A stretch of DNA of 23,347 nucleotides from Deltaproteobacteria bacterium (GCA_026996955.1 JALWJV010000017.1:1-23347); one strand, 5' to 3'. Positions 16,464 to 23,347 are shown, counted from the first letter of the stretch. The notes: generated by a model from the letters alone, not told the origin. A program made the numbers and translations.

Positions 16464-16529
16464 CGTAGGGGCAGTAGGGGCAGAAGGCCTTCTGCCCTGT
16501 AAGGGTGCAGAAAATTTTCAGCCCCTACG
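16464..16529. terminator. Nested GTAGGGGC palindrome, probable bidirectional terminator or dispersed repeat
   Basis: An inner perfect 20-bp palindrome at 16478-16497 (GGGCAGAAGG/CCTTCTGCCC) lies inside outer arms CGTAGGGGC (16464-16472) and GCCCCTACG (16521-16529). GTAGGGGCA occurs twice in tandem on the left. It fills the gap between two convergent genes, where a bidirectional terminator is expected, though there is no long T run. The right arm covers the lon stop codon. It also resembles the dispersed GTAGGGGC hairpins seen in many environmental bacterial genomes. Confidence 0.6.
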
Positions 16530-18954
16530 TTTTGAATACAATATCAATTGCCTGGTCTATACGTTTGATAAAATGAAATTTCAGTTTGTCACGTACATTT
16601 TCAGGCAGGTCTTCAATATCCCTGGAGTTTCTAGCAGGGATAAGCACCTCTTCAATTCCGGCATTTGCAGCGGCAAGCACCTTTTCCTTGATACCGCCAA
16701 CAGGAAGAACCAGCCCCCTCAGGGTGATCTCACCGGTCATTGCCACATCAGGCCGCACCGGCTTTCCGGTTAAAAGTGAGATCAGGGCAATGGTAAGGGC
16801 AACACCAGCAGACGGCCCGTCCTTTGGAATGGCACCTGATGGCACGTGAACATGGATGTCCCGTTTTTTGAATTTTTCTTCATCAATTCCAAGTGACTCT
16901 GCCCTGGAGCGTACAAGGCTCAGGGCTGTCTGGGCTGATTCCTTCATTACATCTCCAAGCTTTCCGGTAAGGGTCAGCTTGCCGTTTCCAGCCATGTCTG
17001 TGGCCTCTATAAAGAGTATTTCTCCGCCTGCAGGTGTCCAGGCAAGCCCTGTTGCCACTCCCGGGATGCCGGTTCTTTCAGCAGTTTCCTTGAAGAATCT
17101 GGGTTTGCCAAGATACTCTTCCAGGTTCTTTACACCGACATTTACCTTTTCGGTATTTCCTGCGGCAACCTCCCTTGCAACAGCCCTGCACACTGCTGCA
17201 AGCTGCCGTTCAAGGTTCCTGACACCAGCCTCCCTGGTGTAGTCGGAGATGATCCTCTCAATTGCCTTCCGGGTAATTGTGAGGTTCTTTTTTGTCAGGC
17301 CATTTTCCTCAAGCTGCCTTGGGAAGAGATATTTCCTGGCAATTTCAACCTTCTCCTCAAGTGTGTATCCGCTAAGTTCAAGCACCTCCATCCTGTCAAG
17401 CAGGGGAGACGGGATGGTGTCTATCATATTGGCTGTTGCCAGAAATATCACACTTGAGAGGTCAAATTCCACTCCCAGGTAGTTGTCTGTAAAGGTGGAA
17501 TTCTGCTCAGGGTCCAGCACCTCAAGCAGTGCTGATGCCGGATCTCCCCTGAAGTCCGTTCCAAGCTTGTCAATTTCATCAAGCATTAGCACAGGGTTTT
17601 TTACTCCGGTTTTCCTTATGCCCTGGATTATTCTTCCAGGCATTGCGCCGATGTAGGTACGCCTGTGCCCCCGGATCTCTGCCTCATCCCTGACTCCACC
17701 CAGGGCGATTCTGTGGAATTTTCGTCCAAGTGCCCTGGCGATGGAGCGGCCAAGGGATGTTTTACCCGTACCCGGAGGGCCTGCAAAACAGAGTATGGGG
17801 CCCTTGGCATCGGGTTTGAGTTTTCTTACTGCAATATACTCAAGTATGCGCTTCTTTATCTTTTCAAGATCATAGTGGTCCTTGTTAAGTATGCGCTCTG
17901 CCTTCTTGAGGCTGATTCTCTCCCGGGTGTACCTGTTCCAGGGCATTTCAGTCATCCACTCGATGTATGTCCTTGCAACAGAATACTCAGGCGATGAAGG
18001 GTGCATCCTTGAGAGTCTCTCAAGCTCCCGCTCTGCCTCCTTCATTGCCTCTTCCGGAAGCTCTGCCTCCTTCAGTTTTTGCCTGAGCTCTTCAATCTCG
18101 TCAGGCCCTTCGCCAGTATCACCGAGCTCTTTCTGTATGGCCTTCATCTGCTCCCTGAGGAAGAACTCTTTCTGGCTCTTGTCAACCTGGCTTCTTACCT
18201 CGCTCTGTATCTTGTGTCCCAGCTCAAGCATCTCAAGCTGCTGGGAGAGGATTTTAAGCGCAGATTCCAGCCTGTCCCTGATATCAAGGATTTCAAGTAC
18301 GCGCTGTCTCTCCTCAAGGGGAATGTTAAGATGGCTTATGGTAATGTCTGCCAGCACTCCGGGATCTTCAATCCCCATCACCACGTTTATAAGTTCGTTG
18401 GGAAGGTTGGGGGAGAGCTCTAGTATGTGGGAAAATGTCTGGCGTACGTTTACCACAAGGGCCTGAACCTCAGGGCCTTCACGCATTATGTCGTGAACAG
18501 GCTCAACCCGTGCCTTAATATAGGGCTCAACAGCGGTAATTTCCTTGAGCCTTGCCCTTGTTACGCCCTGGATGATGAGCTTTGCGTGCCCCTCATCATT
18601 CTTGGCCATTCGGAGTATCAGCCCCACTGTTCCCATGTCATGGAGCTCTGGCGGGCCCTGCTGTTCACTGTCATCCTTGCCCTCTTTCTTGCGTTCAGCA
18701 AACACTGCAACAGTCCGGTCAGTTGCCAGTGCATCGTCAATCATTTTTACAAGATGGGGCGGTTCAATGATCCAGGGAACCACCATGTGGGGAAAGAGCA
18801 CCATATCCTTGCTGGGAAGTATGGCTATCTCCTTGACAGTATTAAGGAGATCATTGCCCCCATTTTTCTGAGAACCAGCAGAGTTCTGGTCTCCCGGCAT
18901 ATTTTCAGGTGTCTGGCCGTTGCTGTTACGGCTTTCTTTTATATCCATATTCAT
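16525..18954 (-). CDS. lon: ATP-dependent protease Lon
   Basis: An 809-residue LonA protease, the cytoplasmic AAA+ protease that removes misfolded and selected regulatory proteins. The LON substrate domain (EIAILPSKDMVLFPHMVVPW) follows a low-complexity Asn/Gln-rich tail of about 40 residues. Then come the coiled helical region, Walker A GPPGTGKTS (K398), Walker B MLDEIDKLG, and the protease domain with S715 in DGPSAGVAL and K756 in GGIKEKV, the catalytic dyad. The frame is open to 19176, but that part reads through an inserted repeat. ATG at 18954 with AGAGG 7 nt upstream gives the correct family length. A MITE ends 32 bp before the start codon, and a promoter lies on its far side. Confidence 0.96.
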   Translation of the reverse strand: MNMDIKESRNSNGQTPENMPGDQNSAGSQKNGGNDLLNTVKEIAILPSKDMVLFPHMVVPWIIEPPHLVKMIDDALATDRTVAVFAERKKEGKDDSEQQGPPELHDMGTVGLILRMAKNDEGHAKLIIQGVTRARLKEITAVEPYIKARVEPVHDIMREGPEVQALVVNVRQTFSHILELSPNLPNELINVVMGIEDPGVLADITISHLNIPLEERQRVLEILDIRDRLESALKILSQQLEMLELGHKIQSEVRSQVDKSQKEFFLREQMKAIQKELGDTGEGPDEIEELRQKLKEAELPEEAMKEAERELERLSRMHPSSPEYSVARTYIEWMTEMPWNRYTRERISLKKAERILNKDHYDLEKIKKRILEYIAVRKLKPDAKGPILCFAGPPGTGKTSLGRSIARALGRKFHRIALGGVRDEAEIRGHRRTYIGAMPGRIIQGIRKTGVKNPVLMLDEIDKLGTDFRGDPASALLEVLDPEQNSTFTDNYLGVEFDLSSVIFLATANMIDTIPSPLLDRMEVLELSGYTLEEKVEIARKYLFPRQLEENGLTKKNLTITRKAIERIISDYTREAGVRNLERQLAAVCRAVAREVAAGNTEKVNVGVKNLEEYLGKPRFFKETAERTGIPGVATGLAWTPAGGEILFIEATDMAGNGKLTLTGKLGDVMKESAQTALSLVRSRAESLGIDEEKFKKRDIHVHVPSGAIPKDGPSAGVALTIALISLLTGKPVRPDVAMTGEITLRGLVLPVGGIKEKVLAAANAGIEEVLIPARNSRDIEDLPENVRDKLKFHFIKRIDQAIDIVFKT

Positions 18955-18978
18955 ATCTGAACCTCTTTTCATTATCTT

Positions 18979-18986
18979 GTTTTTTC
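18979..18986. repeat. Target-site duplication, left copy (GTTTTTTC)
   Basis: An exact 8-bp direct repeat immediately outside the lon-proximal end of the element at 18987-19212. The other copy is at 19213-19220. Eight bp is the usual duplication length of IS66-type insertion. Confidence 0.8.
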
Positions 18987-19212
18987 GTAACTGTTCAGCG
19001 CATTTATTTAATGTGGGTTGGTAAATGGTCTTGTTTTTCCGTTCCGGAGAACAATTTCTTGTTTTTCTAAGGCTTGCTCCGCCAAAATCGCGAAACTCGC
19101 TCGTACCTCGCTCAGACAGACGCGATTTTTGTGGCTGCGCTTCGCCAAGAAAAACTACGAAATTGTTCAAAGTCACTCCAAAACAAGACCATTTACCACG
19201 CTGAATAGATAC
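18987..19212. mobile_element. IS66-like MITE, copy 1 (226 bp), upstream of lon
   Basis: Ends are imperfect inverted repeats: GTAACTGTTCAGCG at the left and CGCTGAATAGATAC at the right, followed inward by a second inverted pair, TGGTAAATGGTCTTGTTTT (19019-19037) and its exact complement (19180-19198). The centre is a further hairpin with arms AAAATCGCG/CGCGATTTT. An exact 8-bp duplication flanks it. Ends beginning GTAA with 8-bp duplications are typical of the IS66 family, so this is probably a non-autonomous derivative moved by an IS66 transposase. A nearly identical copy lies at 19839-20065 in the same orientation. It contains no gene. Confidence 0.82.
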
Positions 19213-19220
19213 GTTTTTTC
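19213..19220. repeat. Target-site duplication, right copy (GTTTTTTC)
   Basis: Exact partner of 18979-18986, directly outside the distal end of MITE copy 1. Confidence 0.8.
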
Positions 19221-19235
19221 ATGCCTGCTGTCTGA

Positions 19236-19264
19236 TTTATCCTTATCAGCATTTTTCACGTCAA
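19236..19264 (-). promoter_or_regulatory. Candidate sigma-70 promoter of lon, on the far side of the MITE
   Basis: On the minus strand TTGACG (19264-19259), a 17-bp spacer and GATAAA (19241-19236) form a good -35/-10 pair reading towards lon. Transcription starting near 19229 would give a leader of about 275 nt containing the whole MITE. Removing the MITE and one duplication copy leaves a normal leader of about 41 nt. No sigma-32 pattern was seen. The rest of 19213-19370 holds a small AACTGA/TCAGTT hairpin (19332-19348) and nothing else recognised. Confidence 0.5.
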
Positions 19265-19370
19265 ATCAGGGTATAATGGTTTGTTCAAAAAAGTAGCGGT
19301 TATGCATTTCATCTTATTCTGCTCATCAGCCAACTGATTTTCTCAGTTTTTAGGCTGCATCAACGATACG

Positions 19371-19805
19371 TTACGATACATCTATTTTTACAGGCATATT
19401 TTTTTTCTTGGGCATTACAATGAGCAGAAGCCCGTCTTCATAACGTGCCTCAATGCTGTCTGCCTCAACTTCATGGGGTATTCGTATGATTCTTTCAAAT
19501 GCGCCGTACTCTATCTCCAGAATATGGTAGTATTTACCACTGATATCACATGGGCAGTGCCTTACCCCTGAAAGGCACAACAGGCCCCCTTCCAGAGTGA
19601 TGTTAAGTGTTTTCCTGTCAACCCCTGCGGCATCTGCCACAAGGAAGACTGCCTCGGTATTTTCGTAAAGGTCAACAGAAGGAATCCAGCCTGTGCCCTT
19701 TAATGTCAGCGCATCTGACATCCGTGTCATGTCATCCAGTATGAAACGGGCGTGCTGCTTTAATTGTTCCAGCCCGTTGTGCACTTTTATTTTAAATACA
19801 GGCAT
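19371..19805 (-). CDS. hsp20: Small heat-shock protein (Hsp20/alpha-crystallin family)
   Basis: A 144-residue Hsp20-type holdase chaperone that binds unfolding proteins without ATP. The alpha-crystallin domain covers about residues 40-140: PSVDLYENTEAVFLVADAAGV, LNITLEGGLLCLSG, GAFERIIRIPHEVEADSIEARYEDGLLLIVMPK. The usual C-terminal I-x-I/V anchor may be VKIDV at the end. Three Cys (LLCLSG, HCPCD) are unusual for the family. The frame extends upstream to 19877, but ATG at 19805 with AAGGAG about 10 nt before it is clearly the start. It lies between two direct copies of the same MITE, and one copy ends 33 bp before this start. Confidence 0.92.
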   Translation of the reverse strand: MPVFKIKVHNGLEQLKQHARFILDDMTRMSDALTLKGTGWIPSVDLYENTEAVFLVADAAGVDRKTLNITLEGGLLCLSGVRHCPCDISGKYYHILEIEYGAFERIIRIPHEVEADSIEARYEDGLLLIVMPKKKNMPVKIDVS

Positions 19806-19838
19806 GTATGATGTTCTCCTTGATATATTTAAAGAGTT

Positions 19839-20065
19839 GTAACTGTTCAGTGTATTAACGGTAATTAAGGTACGCAAATGGTCTTATTTTTCCGTTCCGG
19901 TGAATAATTTCTTGTTTTTCTAAGGCTTGCTCCGCCAAAATCGCGAAACTCGCTCGTGCCTCGCTCAAACAGACGCGATTTTATGGCTGCGCTTCGCCAA
20001 GAAAAAACTACGAAATTCTTCAGAGTCACTCCAAAACAAGACCATTCACCACACTGAATAGATAC
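19839..20065. mobile_element. IS66-like MITE, copy 2 (227 bp), upstream of hsp20
   Basis: Same element and orientation as 18987-19212, with the same terminal sequences GTAACTGTTCAG and CTGAATAGATAC and the same internal hairpin. Most differences lie in the first 40 bp. The flanking octamers AAAGAGTT and AACAGTTT are similar but not identical, so no clean target duplication remains. The two copies enclose only hsp20. No coding capacity. Confidence 0.8.
19849..19877 (-). promoter_or_regulatory. Possible outward promoter inside MITE copy 2
   Basis: On the minus strand TTGCGT (19877-19872), a 17-bp spacer and TACACT (19854-19849) read out towards hsp20 and would start transcription about 35-40 bp before its ATG. 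The match to consensus is only moderate. The equivalent bases in copy 1 do not keep the -10, so this is weak. Confidence 0.25.
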
Positions 20066-20154
20066 AACAGTTTATGTGAAATCTAAGCACTCTTTCTGCT
20101 GCAGGCAAGACGCCAGGGATAGGTTAAAATCAATTCAGCCGGACAGAAAAAATC

Positions 20155-20183
20155 TTGACGCTTGCCCGCCCTCAAGGTAAAAG
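20155..20183 (+). promoter_or_regulatory. Candidate promoter of the rpsF operon
   Basis: TTGACG (20155-20160), 17-bp spacer, TAAAAG (20178-20183). A second AT-rich -10-like TATAAA lies at 20193-20198. Either would give a leader of 70-90 nt to the rpsF start at 20273. The rest of the gap 20066-20272 shows no gene or recognised RNA element. Confidence 0.45.
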
Positions 20184-20272
20184 TATCCGTCTTATAAATT
20201 CCTCCTTGTCTGGGGCAGAAGTGTCAATCAGGCATGCCCCAGGCCAGAGAAAATGACCGAAGGGAGGCTGCA

Positions 20273-20719
20273 ATGAAACTGCGCCACTACGAAACACTAT
20301 ACCTGCTCCATCCTGACCTCAACGATGAGGAGAGGCAGGAGCGTGCTGACAAACTCCAGAAAATCATAACTGACGACGGCGGCCAGATTGTCAAAGTCGA
20401 TCCATGGCCACTGAGGAAACTTGCCTACAGGGTACAGAAACAGACCCAGGGCTGGTATGTGTGCATGGAATACGCCGCACCTGCTTCCACAATCCAGGAG
20501 CTTACCCGTAACATGCGCCTTGATGAGTCACTTATGAAGTTTGTGACCATCAAGAAGGATGACACCTTTGACCCTGCTGTGCTTGAACGTGCAAAGCAGG
20601 AGGCAGAGGCAAAGGCTGCTCAGGAGGCCGCTGAGGCTGAATCCGGCGAGACTGCAGAAGAATCAGCCGATACCGCAAACGAAACTGCAGATGCAGGCGA
20701 AGATGAAGGGAAGGAGTAG
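20273..20719 (+). CDS. rpsF: 30S ribosomal protein S6
   Basis: A 148-residue bS6, which binds S18 and 16S rRNA in the platform of the small subunit. The core is typical: RHYETLYLLHPDL, GGQIVKVDPWPLRKLAYRVQKQTQGWYVCMEYAA and DESLMKFVTIK. The tail from about residue 105 is a long acidic Ala/Glu-rich extension, as in several deltaproteobacterial S6 proteins and analogous to the glutamate tail added by RimK in E. coli. The frame opens earlier at 20234, but ATG at 20273 is preceded by GGGAGG and gives the family N-terminus. First gene of rpsF-rpsR-DUF2232-rplI; ssb is absent between rpsF and rpsR. Confidence 0.96.
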   Translation: MKLRHYETLYLLHPDLNDEERQERADKLQKIITDDGGQIVKVDPWPLRKLAYRVQKQTQGWYVCMEYAAPASTIQELTRNMRLDESLMKFVTIKKDDTFDPAVLERAKQEAEAKAAQEAAEAESGETAEESADTANETADAGEDEGKE

Positions 20720-20724
20720 GTAAA

Positions 20725-21003
20725 ATGCAGAGACCAAGCAGACCAATGAAAAGACGCCGGGTTTATGTAAGACGCAAAGTATGCAGGTTCTGTGCAGACA
20801 AGAACCTTGTTATGGATTACAAAGACGCGGATCTTTTGCGCCATTTTATTACTGAGCATGGCAAGATATTGCCAAGACGAATCACTGGTACCTGTGCCAA
20901 GCACCAGAGGAAGCTTACCACGGCCATTAAAAACGCGCGTATCATGGCCCTGATACCCTTTACCTCTGATCACGCCCTTGAGAGACGACCTCCAAGGCGT
21001 TAG
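20725..21003 (+). CDS. rpsR: 30S ribosomal protein S18
   Basis: A 92-residue bS18, the partner of S6 on the small-subunit platform. The core VCRFCADKNLVMDYKDADLLRHFITEHGKILPRRITGTCAKHQRKLTTAIKNARIMALIPF region is typical. C20-x-x-C23 and C57-x-x-H60 form the zinc-binding set of the C+ version, so this copy should bind zinc. Many genomes carry a C- paralogue as well; none is in this window. GGAG overlapping the rpsF stop serves as ribosome binding site and the intergenic gap is 5 nt. Confidence 0.96.
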   Translation: MQRPSRPMKRRRVYVRRKVCRFCADKNLVMDYKDADLLRHFITEHGKILPRRITGTCAKHQRKLTTAIKNARIMALIPFTSDHALERRPPRR

Positions 21004-21009
21004 CAGGCC

Positions 21010-21993
21010 TTGGCCCAGCACCGGACACATAACATCCAAACTTCACCAGGCAGGCACGGCAATACAGTAAGGCTGATTATATGTGCCGCCCTTTTACTGT
21101 TGCCAGTGGCAGCCCCGGGGGTGCAGTCCATAATGCTGCTCTTTGTGCCCGGGGTTGCTGCCTGCATACTGTACAGCAGCGTTTTTGCACAGGCCCTGGC
21201 ATATCTGGGAGCCATCTTCATTGCCGGTTCTGTAATGGCTTTCAGCACAGGAAGGCCGAATGCGGCAATGTGGATGATACAGAGCATAGGCACCTTGCTG
21301 GTTGTGCTCATGGGGCTCAGGCGGAAGATGGATGCTCCACTGGTGTTCCTGCAGTGTGTAGTATTTCTGTGCGTTACCACCATGGCAGGTTTTCTCATTG
21401 CAAGCGGCACTGATGTGGCTGAAACGTACAGGTCGCTTCTTGCCAGTCTTGCAGATGAGTTTGATGCAAGCTTCAAGGCGTATGCCTCTGGTGCTGGGGC
21501 AGGCAGTGTCACACCCGAGATGACGCTGCTTTTTCAGCAGGTCAAGGAAACCATAATAAGATTTTTCCCCGGCATCGTGATGAGCAGTATGGTGTTTACG
21601 GCCTTTTTAAATGTGCTGCTCTGTGCAAGGTGTGTTTCCAGGCAGGCTTTGGGGCATTCACCTTTCAGCAGGTTTGCTTACTGGAGAATGCCGGAATGGC
21701 TTGTCTGGCCCTGGATTGTGGCAGGAGGCGCCTGTTTTACAGGCCATTCCCTGTACAGTATGATAGGTGAGAATGCACTTCTTGCCGTAAGCGTGATATT
21801 CCTTGTGGCAGGCCTGTCAGTTGCCCAGTATCTCATGGAGCGCTTCAGTGTACCCACCTGGATAAGGTGGACAACATGGATACTAATCGGTCTTCAGTGG
21901 TATGGCTTGCTTGTTCTGACAGGGCTTGGCCTTGCGGATGTGTATGTGGATTTCAGAAAAAGATTTGCCTTGCCTGAGGAAAACGGCACCTGA
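21010..21993 (+). CDS. DUF2232 (YybS-like) integral membrane protein
   Basis: A protein of about 327 residues with several hydrophobic segments (roughly 20-95 in three helices, then around 105-130, 185-210, 225-255, 258-280 and 290-312) and a cytoplasmic-looking loop near 135-180. Position between rpsR and rplI is characteristic of DUF2232/YybS proteins in Desulfobacterota and Firmicutes. Function is not established; the proximity to ribosomal genes is conserved but unexplained. The best start is a TTG at 21010, 6 nt after the rpsR stop, with AGG just upstream. No ATG lies before the first membrane segment, so the exact start is uncertain. Confidence 0.82.
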   Translation: MAQHRTHNIQTSPGRHGNTVRLIICAALLLLPVAAPGVQSIMLLFVPGVAACILYSSVFAQALAYLGAIFIAGSVMAFSTGRPNAAMWMIQSIGTLLVVLMGLRRKMDAPLVFLQCVVFLCVTTMAGFLIASGTDVAETYRSLLASLADEFDASFKAYASGAGAGSVTPEMTLLFQQVKETIIRFFPGIVMSSMVFTAFLNVLLCARCVSRQALGHSPFSRFAYWRMPEWLVWPWIVAGGACFTGHSLYSMIGENALLAVSVIFLVAGLSVAQYLMERFSVPTWIRWTTWILIGLQWYGLLVLTGLGLADVYVDFRKRFALPEENGT

Positions 21994-22056
21994 TGATTTT
22001 GATGCAGTAAGGCATCAGCCTTTCATAATCAGATAATCGCTGGAAAGTCGCCGGAT

Positions 22057-22082
22057 CAGGTTTTTTATACAGGTTTTATACC
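22057..22082 (+). repeat. Short imperfect direct repeat before rplI
   Basis: CAGGTTTT followed by TATAC occurs twice in 26 bp, just before the GGGAGG ribosome binding site of rplI. It could hold a -10 for an internal promoter. A 6-bp stem TGATGC/GCATCA lies earlier at 22000-22017. Neither has a proven role. Confidence 0.35.
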
Positions 22083-22095
22083 GGGAGGTTTAACA

Positions 22096-22554
22096 ATGGA
22101 AATAATACTCAATGAGACAATTTCCTCTCTTGGAAGCGCAGGTGATATAGTAAATGTGGCTGACGGATATGCCCGGAACTACCTGCTTCCCAAGGGGAAA
22201 GCAATAATAGCAGAGAAGAAGAATGTTGCCCTGATGGAGCGCAGGCGTGCAGCCATACTTGCCCGGGCAGCAAAACAGCGTGAAGAGTACAAGGCACTTG
22301 CCAACCAGCTTGAATCACTTGATATAACCATACCGGTGCGTGTTGGTGAAGATGACAAGCTTTACGGCTCTGTAACCAGTATGGACATTGCAAAGGTTGT
22401 GGCAGAAAAGGGTTATGAGATTGACAGGAAGAAGATCCAGCTTCCTGAGGCAATCAAGGCAACAGGTGAATATGATGTGCCGGTGAAGCTTGCCCCTGAA
22501 GTTACAGCCACTCTGAAGGTCAAGGTGGTACCGGAGGAGGCAGAGGAGGCCTGA
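22096..22554 (+). CDS. rplI: 50S ribosomal protein L9
   Basis: A 152-residue bL9, which sits near the L1 stalk and limits frameshifting. The N-terminal domain signature GSAGDIVNVADGYARNYLLPKGKAI is complete, followed by the long connecting helix (KNVALMERRRAAILARAAKQREEYKALANQLESL region) and the C-terminal rRNA-binding domain (VGEDDKLYGSVTSMDIAKVV). GGGAGG lies 7 nt before the ATG. Length is normal. Last ribosomal gene of the operon, with dnaB following 190 bp later. Confidence 0.96.
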   Translation: MEIILNETISSLGSAGDIVNVADGYARNYLLPKGKAIIAEKKNVALMERRRAAILARAAKQREEYKALANQLESLDITIPVRVGEDDKLYGSVTSMDIAKVVAEKGYEIDRKKIQLPEAIKATGEYDVPVKLAPEVTATLKVKVVPEEAEEA

Positions 22555-22610
22555 GCGCAGGATTCAGGCTGCAGTCAGTAAAGGCTGTTTTTGTCACATT
22601 TTTATAAAAG

Positions 22611-22649
22611 AGGGCTTCCTGCCTGCTGATCCAGAAAGACGGAGGCCCT
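22611..22649 (+). terminator. Possible terminator or attenuator hairpin between rplI and dnaB
   Basis: AGGGCTTCC (22611-22619) can pair with GGAGGCCCT (22641-22649) with one G-T pair, across a 21-nt loop. It is followed by TTTAAAT. The loop is long and the T run short, so partial termination or plain chance are both possible. Confidence 0.35.
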
Positions 22650-22744
22650 TTAAATCTGTCAGACCAGGCTGGATTTGCTCCTGACTGGTTTTCTCTTCTA
22701 CATCTGCGTCTCAAGGCGCCCTGCATCTGATTTCACGTTGGACA

Positions 22745-23347
22745 ATGCCCGTTACCGCATTTAAGAAAAGTGGTCCAGGTCACTCAAGCTTCCGGGTTCC
22801 TCCCCAGAATATTGAAGCTGAGCAGAACCTCCTGGGCGGCCTTCTGGTTGATGAAACAGCACTTCCCCGGGTAATTGAGCTGGTTCAGCCCTCTGATTTT
22901 TATAAAGAGGCGCATGGTATAATCTACTCTGCCATACTGAATCTTTTTGACCGGAATGAGCCAAGGGATCTTGTAACTGTGCATAACGCCCTGCTCTCCA
23001 CTGGTAAGCTTGAGGCAGTTGGGGGGGCAAGCTATCTGGCAGAACTTGCGGATATAATGCCCTTTGCGGCAAACATAGAGTATTATGCAAGAATAGTCCG
23101 GGATAAATCGCTTCTTAGAAAACTCATCCAGGCATCCGCAGAGATTGCCGGCAGGTGCTATGAAGATTCTGGCGGGGACGTAGATGATATACTTGCAGAT
23201 GCCGAATCCTCCATCTTTGAAATATCCCAGCAGAAGCTTAAAAAATCCTTTCATCCTATCCGGGGTGTCCTTACATCCAGCATCAAGAAGATAGAATCCC
23301 TCTTTGAGCGCAAGGAGATGGTCACTGGAATCCCCTCGGGTTTTGAT
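22745..23347 (+). CDS. dnaB: Replicative DNA helicase DnaB, N-terminal part (cut by the window edge)
   Basis: 201 codons from ATG at 22745 run open to the end of the window. VPPQNIEAEQNLLGGLLVDETALPRV is the standard DnaB opening, and GIIYSAILNLFDRNEPRDLVTV and AANIEYYARIVRDKSLLRKLI complete the primase-interacting N-terminal domain. The segment ends at TGIPSGFD, just before the RecA-like ATPase domain, whose Walker motifs are outside the window. There is no good ribosome binding site, but no other in-frame start lies upstream. The rplI-dnaB neighbourhood is the common one in Desulfobacterota and Firmicutes. Confidence 0.95.
   Translation, partial: MPVTAFKKSGPGHSSFRVPPQNIEAEQNLLGGLLVDETALPRVIELVQPSDFYKEAHGIIYSAILNLFDRNEPRDLVTVHNALLSTGKLEAVGGASYLAELADIMPFAANIEYYARIVRDKSLLRKLIQASAEIAGRCYEDSGGDVDDILADAESSIFEISQQKLKKSFHPIRGVLTSSIKKIESLFERKEMVTGIPSGFD

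Noticed and set aside
18955..19176. Longer lon with 74 extra N-terminal residues
   Set aside because: The extra part translates the MITE; the ribosome binding site and family length both favour the ATG at 18954.
19018..19296. 92-residue open frame on the + strand inside MITE copy 1
   Set aside because: It runs through palindromic repeat sequence and the intergenic region, has no ribosome binding site, and is not kept in copy 2.
18979..20073. hsp20 mobilised as a MITE-hsp20-MITE unit
   Set aside because: The outermost octamers (GTTTTTTC and AACAGTTT) do not match, while copy 1 has its own exact duplication, so the elements inserted separately.
1..23347. CRISPR array or tRNA genes
   Set aside because: Repeats occur as single pairs far apart, with no regular spacing, and no cloverleaf with a T-arm signature was noticed on either strand.

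Overview
The window is bacterial chromosome, most likely from a Desulfobacterota (deltaproteobacterial) anaerobe. This is inferred from the order rpsF-rpsR-DUF2232-rplI-dnaB, a selenocysteine-containing SelW-like protein, the FolE2 type of GTP cyclohydrolase, a standalone SagB-type nitroreductase and large HDOD/PAS histidine kinases. No species can be named from the sequence alone. There are no rRNA or tRNA genes, CRISPR arrays or transposase genes.

Layout. Positions 1-157 hold a truncated copy of a MITE-like repeat. Next comes a small membrane-anchored DUF2802-like gene, abutting a convergent dGTPase gene with no base between them. A beta-CASP metallo-beta-lactamase gene and recJ follow on the + strand. 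From 11398 down to 5335 eight minus-strand genes run in one direction: RibD-C-type reductase, PP-loop ATPase with two CxxC pairs, family 2 glycosyltransferase, folE2, thiD, Gfo/Idh/MocA oxidoreductase, a SelW-like selenoprotein and a SagB/ThcOx-type nitroreductase. The first six are almost certainly one operon (gaps of 31 and 0 nt, then overlaps of 55, 4 and 8 nt). The selenoprotein gene is easily missed because codon 11 is TGA; a bacterial SECIS-like hairpin follows it at the right distance.

The 561-bp gap at 11399-11959 holds a 208-bp palindromic element with 12-bp perfect terminal inverted repeats and a 5-bp target duplication. It is the same family as the repeat at the left window edge, in opposite orientation. 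Beyond it lies a two-gene sensory operon: an HDOD-GAF-PAS histidine kinase and a REC-PAS-kinase-REC hybrid kinase, with no DNA-binding output domain in either. A GTAGGGGC-type nested palindrome separates this operon from the convergent lon gene.

lon and the small heat-shock gene hsp20 both read on the minus strand. Each carries a nearly identical 226/227-bp element just upstream, ending 32 bp (lon) and 33 bp (hsp20) before its start codon. The element starts GTAA, has terminal inverted repeats, and the lon copy has an exact 8-bp target duplication. These features point to a non-autonomous IS66-type MITE. The lon copy appears to sit inside the original 5' leader, between a good sigma-70 promoter and the ribosome binding site.

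The right end is the translation/replication operon rpsF-rpsR-DUF2232-rplI followed by the first 201 codons of dnaB, cut by the window edge. The most interesting points are the hidden selenoprotein, the paired MITEs in front of two protein-quality-control genes, and the unexplained reductase/PP-loop/glycosyltransferase/FolE2/ThiD operon.
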